Of a stretch of 5,284 nt of DNA, positions 1 through 4,715 are shown in pieces (position 1 is the first letter of the stretch; every line of letters starts with the position of its first letter). Where the stretch lies: assembly GCA_028275075.1 (NCBI GenBank), contig JAQCNK010000306.1:1-5284 (forward strand), given 5' to 3'. The position numbers were made by a program, and so were the translations under genes. The notes below the pieces were generated by a model. That model saw nothing but the letters and a program-made list of their open reading frames with translations. It made no database searches and had not been told where the DNA came from. Origin of the DNA: Haloarcula sp. Its GTDB lineage: Archaea > Halobacteriota > Halobacteria > Halobacteriales > Haloarculaceae.

Positions 1-120
1 GAGCTCTTCCTTGTTTTTCAGGCCGTACCGACTCTTCAGGTTGCTCTCGTCGGCGATTCGCTCGCCCTGATACGGATGGTTCGGCGTCTCGTAGAACTTC
101 GTGTTGGAACCGAGTGCCAT
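1..120 (-). CDS. rps4: 30S ribosomal protein S4 (uS4), N-terminal part only, cut by the window edge
   Basis: Small-subunit ribosomal protein that binds 16S rRNA early in 30S assembly. Only the first 40 codons are present; the frame is open to position 1. The start MALGSNTKFYETPNHPYQGE is the typical haloarchaeal S4 opening, followed by the region ending in KNKEEL. The ATG (120-118) overlaps the last base of the rps13 stop codon (TAATG), and a GGAGGA Shine-Dalgarno-like motif lies 9 bases upstream inside the end of rps13, so the start is well supported and translation is probably coupled to S13. In archaea S13 and S4 are commonly followed by S11 and an RNA polymerase subunit; that part is outside the window. 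Identity is confident despite truncation. Confidence 0.95.
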   Translation of the reverse strand, partial: MALGSNTKFYETPNHPYQGERIADESNLKSRYGLKNKEEL

Positions 121-647
121 TATTCGTCATCCTCCGCGGCGGCTTCCTCTGCCTGTTCTTCCTTGATCGCCTCGACGTTGACGCCGATAGTCCCCTCGGT
201 ACGTCCGGTGGACTTCGTGCGCTGGCCCCGTACTTTCTGGCCGCGCTTGTGGCGGACGCCACGGTACGAGTCGATCATCTTCATGCGGTTGATATCCTGC
301 CGACGGGTGAGTTGGAGGTCGTTACCCGTCTCGTGGGTGGTCTCGCCGGTGAAGTAGTCCTTCTGGTGGTTTGTCATCCACTCGGGGACGTTGTCGGCAA
401 AGCTCTCGACCTGGGCGACGACCTCATCGATAACGTCGTCGTCCAACTTACCGAAGACCGCGCGGCGGTCCACATCGGCCTTCTGGGCGATGATGCGGGC
501 GGCGCGGTGGCCGATGCCGTTCAGTTCTGTCAGTGCTCGCTCGACGGACTCGGTGCCGTCGAGGTCTGTCTGTCCGATGCGAACGAAGTAGCGGATGTCC
601 TCCTCCTCATCCGCGTCCTCGCCCGCGTCTGGGTCTTCTGCACTCAT
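120..647 (-). CDS. rps13: 30S ribosomal protein S13 (uS13)
   Basis: A 175-residue archaeal S13, a head protein of the 30S subunit that contacts 16S rRNA, the P-site tRNA and the 50S subunit through intersubunit bridges. Residues 18-26 (IRYFVRIGQ) begin the conserved core. The helix-two-turn-helix region carries GIGHRAA at 44-50. The C-terminal basic motif SYRGVRHKRGQKVRGQRTKS lies at about 127-146. Acidic tails at residues 1-17 and 163-175 are typical of haloarchaeal ribosomal proteins. The start ATG (647-645) lies only 19 bases after the 3' end of tRNA-Ser, and no Shine-Dalgarno sequence is seen in that spacer (CTCACCCAACCACTAACAT). The gene is therefore probably co-transcribed with the tRNA. 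Its stop overlaps the rps4 start by one base. Identification is secure. Confidence 0.98.
   Translation of the reverse strand: MSAEDPDAGEDADEEEDIRYFVRIGQTDLDGTESVERALTELNGIGHRAARIIAQKADVDRRAVFGKLDDDVIDEVVAQVESFADNVPEWMTNHQKDYFTGETTHETGNDLQLTRRQDINRMKMIDSYRGVRHKRGQKVRGQRTKSTGRTEGTIGVNVEAIKEEQAEEAAAEDDE
130..135 (-). promoter_or_regulatory. Shine-Dalgarno motif for rps4 within the end of rps13
   Basis: The minus strand reads GGAGGA here, with nine bases between it and the rps4 ATG. It sits in the last codons of rps13. It matches the anti-SD of archaeal 16S rRNA and supports the chosen rps4 start, in contrast with rps13, mrp and rps17e, which show no SD motif. Confidence 0.7.
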
Positions 648-666
648 ATGTTAGTGGTTGGGTGAG

Positions 667-751
667 CGTCGTGGCTGGGATTCGAACCCAGGAGGCTGTA
701 CGCCACAGAGTTAGCAACCCTGCGCCTTGGGCCAGGCTTGGCTACCACGAC
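667..751 (-). tRNA. tRNA-Ser (anticodon GCU)
   Basis: An 85-nt class II tRNA decoding AGC/AGU. On the minus strand the acceptor stem GTCGTGG (751-745) pairs with CCACGAC (674-668), and the discriminator is G at 667, as expected for serine. The D-arm has GCC/GGC with GG in the loop. The anticodon stem CAGGG/CTCTG encloses loop TTGCTAA, giving anticodon GCT at 715-713. A long variable arm with a GGC/GCC stem around GTACA marks tRNA-Ser. The T-arm is CTGGG-TTCGAAT-CCCAG. The next three bases are CTC, so CCA is not encoded and must be added after processing. No intron is seen. It heads the rps13-rps4 transcription unit. Confidence 0.97.
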
Positions 752-784
752 ACGCTTGCTTGATACTCGCGCCCGCAGCACACG

Positions 785-814
785 GACTCGGGAGTCGGTC
801 CCCCTACACGAGTC
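785..814 (-). repeat. Inverted repeat in the 5' leader of the tRNA-Ser transcript
   Basis: GACTCG (814-809 on the minus strand) is complementary to CGAGTC (790-785), giving a six-base-pair stem around an 18-nt loop. A further GACTC inside the loop offers an alternative, tighter pairing (GACTCCCGAGTC). If transcription starts about 25 bases after the TATA-like box at 838-846, this hairpin forms at the very 5' end of the precursor, about 35 bases before the mature tRNA. A role in stabilising or presenting the leader to RNase P is possible but not shown. Confidence 0.4.
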
Positions 815-837
815 TGTCCGTCTCTATTCCGGGGTTG

Positions 838-846
838 TATTTAAAC
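838..846 (-). promoter_or_regulatory. TATA-like box, probable promoter of the tRNA-Ser/rps13/rps4 unit
   Basis: The minus strand reads GTTTAAATA, the best TATA-box match between mrp and the tRNA, in otherwise GC-rich DNA. With the usual archaeal spacing of about 25 bases, transcription would start near 815-818, leaving a leader of about 65 bases before the mature tRNA. The core TTTAAA is palindromic, so the box could in principle also be read rightward. No clear purine-rich BRE was recognised. Confidence 0.6.
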
Positions 847-884
847 GCAACGAAGGGTCGCTAGTGCGTGAGAGCGGGCCATGA

Positions 885-948
885 TACGGGTCGACACTGA
901 TAGATATTCGCCGGGGTCTGGCTCTATCAATCGTTCTGTCGACCCGTA
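885..948. repeat. Long imperfect hairpin: 12-bp perfect arms with a nested stem
   Basis: TACGGGTCGACA (885-896) is the exact reverse complement of TGTCGACCCGTA (937-948). Inside, TGATAGA (898-904) pairs with TCTATCA (923-929), and GCC (910-912) pairs with GGC (920-922) around a seven-base loop. Together 22 base pairs can form across 64 bases, with one asymmetric internal loop and one bulge. Each arm contains a GTCGAC palindrome. It lies between the divergent tRNA and mrp promoters. No T-run follows on either side, so it does not look like a terminator. It could be a structured small RNA, a protein-binding site, or a remnant of a small inverted-repeat element; nothing in the sequence decides between these. 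Confidence 0.6.
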
Positions 949-1027
949 GCGTGGTCTCGGGGCTGGATGCGCGTTCGGGCAGAACGTTCACGACGAGAGA
1001 AGCGATACCCGGTACTGGTGTCACAAT

Positions 1028-1034
1028 CCTTATC
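1028..1034 (+). promoter_or_regulatory. TATA-like box for mrp (leaderless promoter)
   Basis: CCTTATC, preceded by TCACAAT, is centred about 28 bases before the mrp ATG at 1059. That is the usual distance from TATA box to transcription start in archaea, so the mRNA would begin at or next to the start codon, as is common in haloarchaea. No Shine-Dalgarno motif precedes the ATG, in agreement. The remaining stretch 949-1027 holds a small GAACGTTC palindrome (982-989) and nothing else recognised. Confidence 0.6.
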
Positions 1035-1058
1035 GCACCTCCATGGCCTACCGAACGT

Positions 1059-2153
1059 ATGAACGAAGCCGATGTGCGCGAGCGGCTCCGGGAGGTTGAG
1101 GACCCGGACCTGGATGACGATATCGTGACGCTTGGGTTGATAAATAACATCGATCTGACAGATGCAGAGATTCGCATCGACCTCGCGCTCGGGGCGCCGT
1201 ACTCACCGACCGAGACGGGGATGGCCAACGTGATTCGTGAGGCCCTGTCCGATCTCGACCGCGAGGTCGACCTCTCGGCCAGCATCGACCGCGGCGTCAG
1301 CGAAGCGGAGGACCCGCTGCCGAACGTCAAGAACGTCATCGCAGTGGCGTCAGGAAAGGGCGGTGTTGGCAAGTCGACTATCGCCGTGAACCTCGCCGCT
1401 GGCCTATCGCGATTGGGCGCGAGTGTTGGCCTCTTCGACGCCGATGTCTACGGGCCGAACGTACCGCGGATGCTCGACGCCGACGAGTCCCCGCAGGCGA
1501 CTGAGGACGACGAGATAATCCCCGTCGAGAAGTACGGGATGAAGCTGATGAGCATGGACTTTCTCGTCGGCAAGGACGACCCGGTTATCTTCCGTGGCCC
1601 GATGGTTGACAACGTCCTCACGCAACTCTGGTCGGACGTGCTATGGGGCACCCTCGACTACATGATCGTCGACCTGCCGCCGGGGACCGGCGACACCCAG
1701 TTGACGATGCTCCAGCGGGTGCCCGTCTCCGGCGCTGTCATCGTCACGACGCCACAGGAGGTGGCGCTTGATGACGCCCGAAAGGGGCTGCGGATGTTCG
1801 GCCGCCACGAGACGCCAGTACTGGGCATTGTCGAGAACATGTCCACGTTCGTCTGCCCCGACTGCGGCGGGAGCCACGATATCTTCGGCAGTGGGGGCGG
1901 TCGAGGGTTCGCCGATGAGACTGACATGCCGTTCCTCGGCGAGGTACCGCTGGACCCCGGCGTCCGCGAAGGTGGTGACAGCGGCGAACCGCTCGTGCTG
2001 GACGACGAGAACGCGACTGGCGACGCGTTCCGTGAAATAGTTGCCAACGCTGCCAATATGCAGGGCATCATCCACCGTAAGCGCCAGTCCGACAGTCGAA
2101 CCGCTCGGGAGCAAACAGCGGAGCTAGACGCTGAGAACCAGCCAGAACAGTAG
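1059..2153 (+). CDS. mrp: Mrp/ApbC/NBP35 family iron-sulfur cluster carrier ATPase
   Basis: A 364-residue cytosolic P-loop ATPase of the family that assembles or carries Fe-S clusters and delivers them to apoproteins. Residues 1 to about 80 form a DUF59/MIP18-like domain (EDPDLDDDIVTLGLINNI). The ATPase domain has the deviant Walker A GKGGVGKST at 99-107 with signature lysine K100, switch I DADVYGPNVP at 127-136, and switch II DLPPGTGD at 205-212. The cluster-binding pair is CPDC (C266, C269), the only cysteines in the protein. The acidic, polar tail after residue 340 looks disordered. The frame opens upstream at 951, but the promoter at 1028-1034 and homology starting MNEADVRERL favour 1059. 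The gene is monocistronic, convergent with rps17e; only 41 bases separate the two stop codons. A TTTT at 2214-2217, inside rps17e, is the nearest T-rich stretch downstream. Confidence 0.96.
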   Translation: MNEADVRERLREVEDPDLDDDIVTLGLINNIDLTDAEIRIDLALGAPYSPTETGMANVIREALSDLDREVDLSASIDRGVSEAEDPLPNVKNVIAVASGKGGVGKSTIAVNLAAGLSRLGASVGLFDADVYGPNVPRMLDADESPQATEDDEIIPVEKYGMKLMSMDFLVGKDDPVIFRGPMVDNVLTQLWSDVLWGTLDYMIVDLPPGTGDTQLTMLQRVPVSGAVIVTTPQEVALDDARKGLRMFGRHETPVLGIVENMSTFVCPDCGGSHDIFGSGGGRGFADETDMPFLGEVPLDPGVREGGDSGEPLVLDDENATGDAFREIVANAANMQGIIHRKRQSDSRTAREQTAELDAENQPEQ

Positions 2154-2194
2154 CTGACGCTACGGGTGTGTGGAAAGTTGCAGAGAAGACGCTG

Positions 2195-2386
2195 TTAGGC
2201 TTCGGTCGGGCTGTTTTGCTTGCGCGTGACGTAGCCGGCGATGCGGTTGCGCACGCCTTTGGACTCGATGTTTGTGACCTCGGTGACGACATCCTTGTTG
2301 TGCTCGAAGTCGGCCCCAAAGGCGTCAGGGTACTTCTCCATGATGAGTCGCCCTGTCTTCTTGACGTAGGCGGGTTTGATTGCCAT
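2195..2386 (-). CDS. rps17e: 30S ribosomal protein S17e (eS17)
   Basis: A 63-residue archaeal/eukaryotic-type small-subunit ribosomal protein, absent from bacteria. The sequence runs MAIKPAYVKKTGRLIMEKYP, then DAFGADFEHNKDVV, and SKGVRNRIAGYVTRK near the end; these are the family hallmarks and the length is normal. The same frame is open up to an in-frame ATG at 2488, but the extra 34 residues resemble nothing and cross the promoter. The start at 2386 is supported by family homology and by a TATA-like box 28 bases upstream, which implies a leaderless mRNA. It follows the DUF447 gene in the same direction after 168 bases, so read-through from the cofD operon is possible, but it has its own promoter. 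Confidence 0.97.
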   Translation of the reverse strand: MAIKPAYVKKTGRLIMEKYPDAFGADFEHNKDVVTEVTNIESKGVRNRIAGYVTRKQNSPTEA

Positions 2387-2409
2387 GAACGCAAGTTGAC
2401 CAGTGCCGT

Positions 2410-2424
2410 TCAAAAAGGGTTCGA
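2410..2424 (-). promoter_or_regulatory. TATA-like box and BRE-like element for rps17e
   Basis: On the minus strand the sequence reads TCGAACCCTTTTTGA. The T-rich core (2411-2418) is centred about 28 bases before the rps17e ATG, and the preceding CGAA resembles a haloarchaeal BRE. This fits a leaderless transcript, in line with the absence of a Shine-Dalgarno motif. Confidence 0.65.
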
Positions 2425-2459
2425 CTTGTCGATCCGTATAGGCCGTGACCTGACCAGAG

Positions 2460-2500
2460 CGGTGGCGTGTCCAGCAGTTGTGCGACACAGCACGCCACTG
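2460..2500. repeat. Inverted repeat upstream of the rps17e promoter
   Basis: GTGGCGTG (2462-2469) and CACGCCAC (2491-2498) are perfect reverse complements. The stem can be extended outward by a G-T and a C-G pair to 2460/2500. The 21-base loop contains a further small TGT/ACA stem. It lies about 40 bases upstream of the rps17e TATA box and about 55 bases after the DUF447 stop codon. It could be a regulator site or a transcript-end structure for the cofD operon. No T-run follows it closely in the minus direction. Confidence 0.45.
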
Positions 2501-2529
2501 AACGTCAGTTTCCTGCGCCGGTCCGCTGT

Positions 2530-2543
2530 CACCGGCGACGGTG
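2530..2543 (-). repeat. Small hairpin just after the DUF447 gene
   Basis: CACCG (2543-2539 on the minus strand) pairs with CGGTG (2534-2530) around the four-base loop TCGC, beginning 11 bases after the DUF447 stop codon. Its position suggests a 3' end structure for the cofD operon transcript, but there is no T-rich tract after it, so a terminator call is not justified. Confidence 0.25.
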
Positions 2544-2554
2544 TCGCCTGCTCG

Positions 2555-3136
2555 CTACCACTCGGCGTCGACAAGTTCCCGGAGCCGATCAAAAGCGGCC
2601 CGCTCGCGTTCGCTCCCGGCCGTATCGACAACCGATTCGAAGTACGCCAGCCGGTCAAGCATCGCGTCGCGGTCGTAGGCCGGCACGTCCAGCCGGGAGG
2701 CCGCGACAGTCGCCTCAACGACGGCACTATGGCCGCGGTTCGTGGTGGGGACCGACCGCCGCTCGACAGCGCTTTCCTCCGGGACAAGTCCCCACTCGAC
2801 CCATTGGGTGCCGCCGTCCTCCCCTGCGTCACGGCGGGCGACGCTGACTCGAACCCACGCGTCGGCGCTGTCGAGAACAGGGTTCGCCTCCTCGCGAATC
2901 GACAGCGCTGCCTCGGCGAAGTCGAGCGGGTCACGCGTGAACTGGACGTATCCCTCGCCGCGCTCGGTGAAGTTCCGCCACGTGCGGGTCCGTCCCCACG
3001 TCGTCGCCGTCACCAGCCCGTCATCGTCGGGTTTGTGCAGCCCCAGAGCAGCGACGTTCCAGAGATCGTTGGGACCCAGCGTCGTCACGACTGACTCGGT
3101 GACTCCAGTGAGGTCGACGGGCCACTCAGCGGTCAT
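2555..3136 (-). CDS. DUF447 family protein, probable flavin-binding protein of unknown function
   Basis: A 193-residue soluble protein recognised as DUF447. The N-terminal half has the family-like pattern with GPNDLWNVAALGLH at 21-34, TTWGRTRTWRNF at 45-56 and VQFTRDPLDFAEAAL at 64-78. The C-terminal half has NRGHSAVVEATVAASRL at 133-149. From memory, solved archaeal members have an FMN-binding split-barrel-like fold; no enzymatic reaction is established. It is the last gene of a four-gene operon: its ATG overlaps the TGA of the CitG-like gene (ATGA), so translation is probably coupled. The end of the gene is TAG at 2557-2555. It has no signal peptide or membrane segment. The family call is fairly sure; the function is open, and the cofD neighbour suggests flavin or deazaflavin biochemistry. 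Confidence 0.85.
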   Translation of the reverse strand: MTAEWPVDLTGVTESVVTTLGPNDLWNVAALGLHKPDDDGLVTATTWGRTRTWRNFTERGEGYVQFTRDPLDFAEAALSIREEANPVLDSADAWVRVSVARRDAGEDGGTQWVEWGLVPEESAVERRSVPTTNRGHSAVVEATVAASRLDVPAYDRDAMLDRLAYFESVVDTAGSERERAAFDRLRELVDAEW

Positions 3137-3972
3137 ACCACCAGCCCCCGTTCGAGGGCGATGAACAACGCCCCAGCCACGATGTCGGCCGTCGTCCCGG
3201 GGTTGATATCGCGGGCGACCAGTTCTTCGGCCAACTCGCTTGGCTCCTCGGCGCCGTCAAGCACTGCTTGTGCTCGACGTTGTACCTCCGCAGCAGCATC
3301 TGGGCCGTTCCGTGTCACGACGAACGTGTCGACTTCCTCGGCCAGCAGTGCAACGAAGACCCGCGAAGCACGGTCGGGAACCGGTCCATCGTCGGCCAGT
3401 ACTGTCGCTGCAGCGTCGAACGTCCGCCGGAACTCGCCGGCCCACTCTGCGGCGATCCCATCCCCGTCGGCGCTCTGGGACATGATGTCGAACAGGGTGA
3501 GCCCGCGTTCCTCTATCGCTGGAATCGCCTCGCTCCCCCGGCGGACATCAAGCGGCTCCATCCCCTCGGGCGGGTCGTCGACGGCCACGTCGACGTGTTC
3601 GAAGGCCCGGTAGAACTCGCCAGCGTCCGAAACAGTAGTCGATTGGACCACGCGGTCGGCCCCGGCCGGCGTCAACTCATCCTCGCTTGCGGCCGCCACC
3701 AGCGGCGCGAGCAACAACAGGGCCCCAAACTGGGTGTTACCCGCTGACTGGTCGGCCATCCCGGCGACGGCCCGCTCGAAGGCGTGGCCCACTGGCTCCT
3801 GCTCCGCTGCGAGCGCCAGCCCGGGCCGGGCACCGACGGCACCGGCCATGAAATGTTCGAAGCGCAGGTCCGTGAAATCCCGCTCGCGATCGACGTTGCC
3901 GGGTTTTGGGGTCCCGGTGACCTCCAGCAACAGCGCCAGTTGGGCGTTCTGGACCGTCGTCCGGTCAGTCAT
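3133..3972 (-). CDS. CitG-like protein (triphosphoribosyl-dephospho-CoA synthase family), archaeal type, function unassigned
   Basis: A 279-residue, mostly alpha-helical protein of the CitG/MdcB family. Bacterial CitG joins ATP and dephospho-CoA to make the prosthetic-group precursor of citrate lyase. Family landmarks here are EVTGTPKPGNVDR at 17-29, FTDLRF at 33-38, GNTQFGALLLLAPL at 78-91 and INPGTTADIVAGALF at 256-270. Compared with the bacterial motif NTHKGA (from memory) the His-Lys pair is replaced by Gln-Phe, so a different substrate is likely. No citrate or malonate lyase gene is in view. The start overlaps the stop of the TIM-barrel gene (ATGA) and a GGGGGT stretch lies seven bases upstream as a weak Shine-Dalgarno. 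It overlaps the DUF447 gene by four bases. The family is clear; the role is inferred to be cofactor-related. Confidence 0.85.
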   Translation of the reverse strand: MTDRTTVQNAQLALLLEVTGTPKPGNVDRERDFTDLRFEHFMAGAVGARPGLALAAEQEPVGHAFERAVAGMADQSAGNTQFGALLLLAPLVAAASEDELTPAGADRVVQSTTVSDAGEFYRAFEHVDVAVDDPPEGMEPLDVRRGSEAIPAIEERGLTLFDIMSQSADGDGIAAEWAGEFRRTFDAAATVLADDGPVPDRASRVFVALLAEEVDTFVVTRNGPDAAAEVQRRAQAVLDGAEEPSELAEELVARDINPGTTADIVAGALFIALERGLVV

Positions 3973-4715
3973 CCGGTGACCCCCTGAGTGAACCGCTCGT
4001 CAGCCGTCTCGCTGACGGCCGCCAGTACGTCTTGCTCGTCGCTTGCCCGTCCTACGCTCACGGCGTCAGCGCCGTAATCGAAGTACTCCCGTGCCGTCTC
4101 GCGTCCGCGAACACCGTTGTTGGCGACGACGAACAGGTCGGTCGCGTCGGCTACCCCGGCAACGACCGACTCGGAATCCATCGCATCGACGTGGATAGCG
4201 ACAGCGCCGGCAGTTTCGAGACGCCGGGCCAAACTGGGCAGATCAACCCCGCTGACCTCCGCCCGGACTTTCACCGAGACATCGGTCCCCGCATCGGCGG
4301 CCGTCCGTACCTGTGCGGTGAGTGCCTCATCGTCCCGCAGCAACGCCTCACCCGCGCCAGCAGCGCACATCTCCGCTTGCCGGCAGTGTGCGTTCAGTTC
4401 GAGGATCGCACCGTGGTTGTGACAGACCTCGGCGGCGCGCCTGACAGGTCCGAGCGTCGTGCTCCGAACGTTGAACGCGCCCCGGAGCGCTACGTCCGCA
4501 AGTTCAGCCAGTTGGGCGTCGACAAACGCGACTGGGTCGACGGGCAGGAACTCGGAGCGGTCGCGGTCGGTCATTGTTTCCGCGGCCGCGCGAGTGGCTT
4601 CGTCCAGTGCGATGCCGCCCATGAACGCACAGCCGGCGTAGTTGGCGGCGGCTCGGGCCCACTCGGCGTCGGCCTCGCCACTGAGACTCGCCAGGGCGAC
4701 CCGCGGGCGGAACAT
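3969..4715 (-). CDS. Dus-like TIM-barrel protein (archaeal NifR3-related), probable flavin-dependent enzyme
   Basis: A 248-residue TIM-barrel protein related to tRNA-dihydrouridine synthases. Visible Dus-like landmarks are LNAHCRQAEM at 107-116 with C111 at the catalytic-cysteine position, SVKVR at 147-151 with K149, AIHVDAMD at 173-180 with H175, VVANNGVR at 196-203, and DAVSVGRAS at 217-225, the last two being the FMN-phosphate-binding end of the barrel. The usual Dus opening (PMAGVTD-like) is absent and the protein stops after the barrel: true Dus enzymes are about 310-350 residues and end in a helical tRNA-binding domain. It is therefore often annotated as Dus but may reduce something other than tRNA. 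The ATG overlaps the cofD stop by one base (TGATG) behind a strong Shine-Dalgarno; the 3' end overlaps the CitG-like gene by four bases. Confidence 0.85.
   Translation of the reverse strand: MFRPRVALASLSGEADAEWARAAANYAGCAFMGGIALDEATRAAAETMTDRDRSEFLPVDPVAFVDAQLAELADVALRGAFNVRSTTLGPVRRAAEVCHNHGAILELNAHCRQAEMCAAGAGEALLRDDEALTAQVRTAADAGTDVSVKVRAEVSGVDLPSLARRLETAGAVAIHVDAMDSESVVAGVADATDLFVVANNGVRGRETAREYFDYGADAVSVGRASDEQDVLAAVSETADERFTQGVTG

Noticed and set aside
114..665. Plus-strand open frame antisense to rps13
   Set aside because: Almost exactly opposite a certain ribosomal protein gene; no domain recognised.
764..770. CTTGATA as a TATA box (minus strand TATCAAG) just before tRNA-Ser
   Set aside because: It is only about 13-19 bases from the mature tRNA 5' end, too close for a normal start upstream of the tRNA, and weaker than the box at 838-846.
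982..989. GAACGTTC palindrome as an operator
   Set aside because: Eight bases only and isolated; about 40 bases from the mrp TATA box without a second half or repeat, so chance is a sufficient explanation.
951..1058. Upstream extension of mrp giving a 400-residue protein
   Set aside because: The extra residues do not resemble the family, the TATA-like box at 1028-1034 lies within them, and the family start MNEADV is at 1059.
824..1372. Minus-strand open frame over the intergenic region and the start of mrp
   Set aside because: Serine/arginine-rich shadow translation opposite mrp, with no family resemblance, and it crosses the probable tRNA promoter.
2154..2217. Possible terminator between mrp and rps17e
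   Set aside because: The 41-base gap has no hairpin or T-run; the nearest TTTT (2214-2217) is inside rps17e and too weak to call.
2387..2488. Upstream extension of rps17e to an ATG at 2488
   Set aside because: S17e proteins start at MAIKPAYVKK; the extension would run through the promoter and has no recognisable sequence.
2168..3094. Long plus-strand open frame (308 codons) over rps17e and the DUF447 gene
   Set aside because: It is antisense to two well-recognised genes and spans their intergenic region; GC-rich haloarchaeal codon use leaves antisense frames open by chance.
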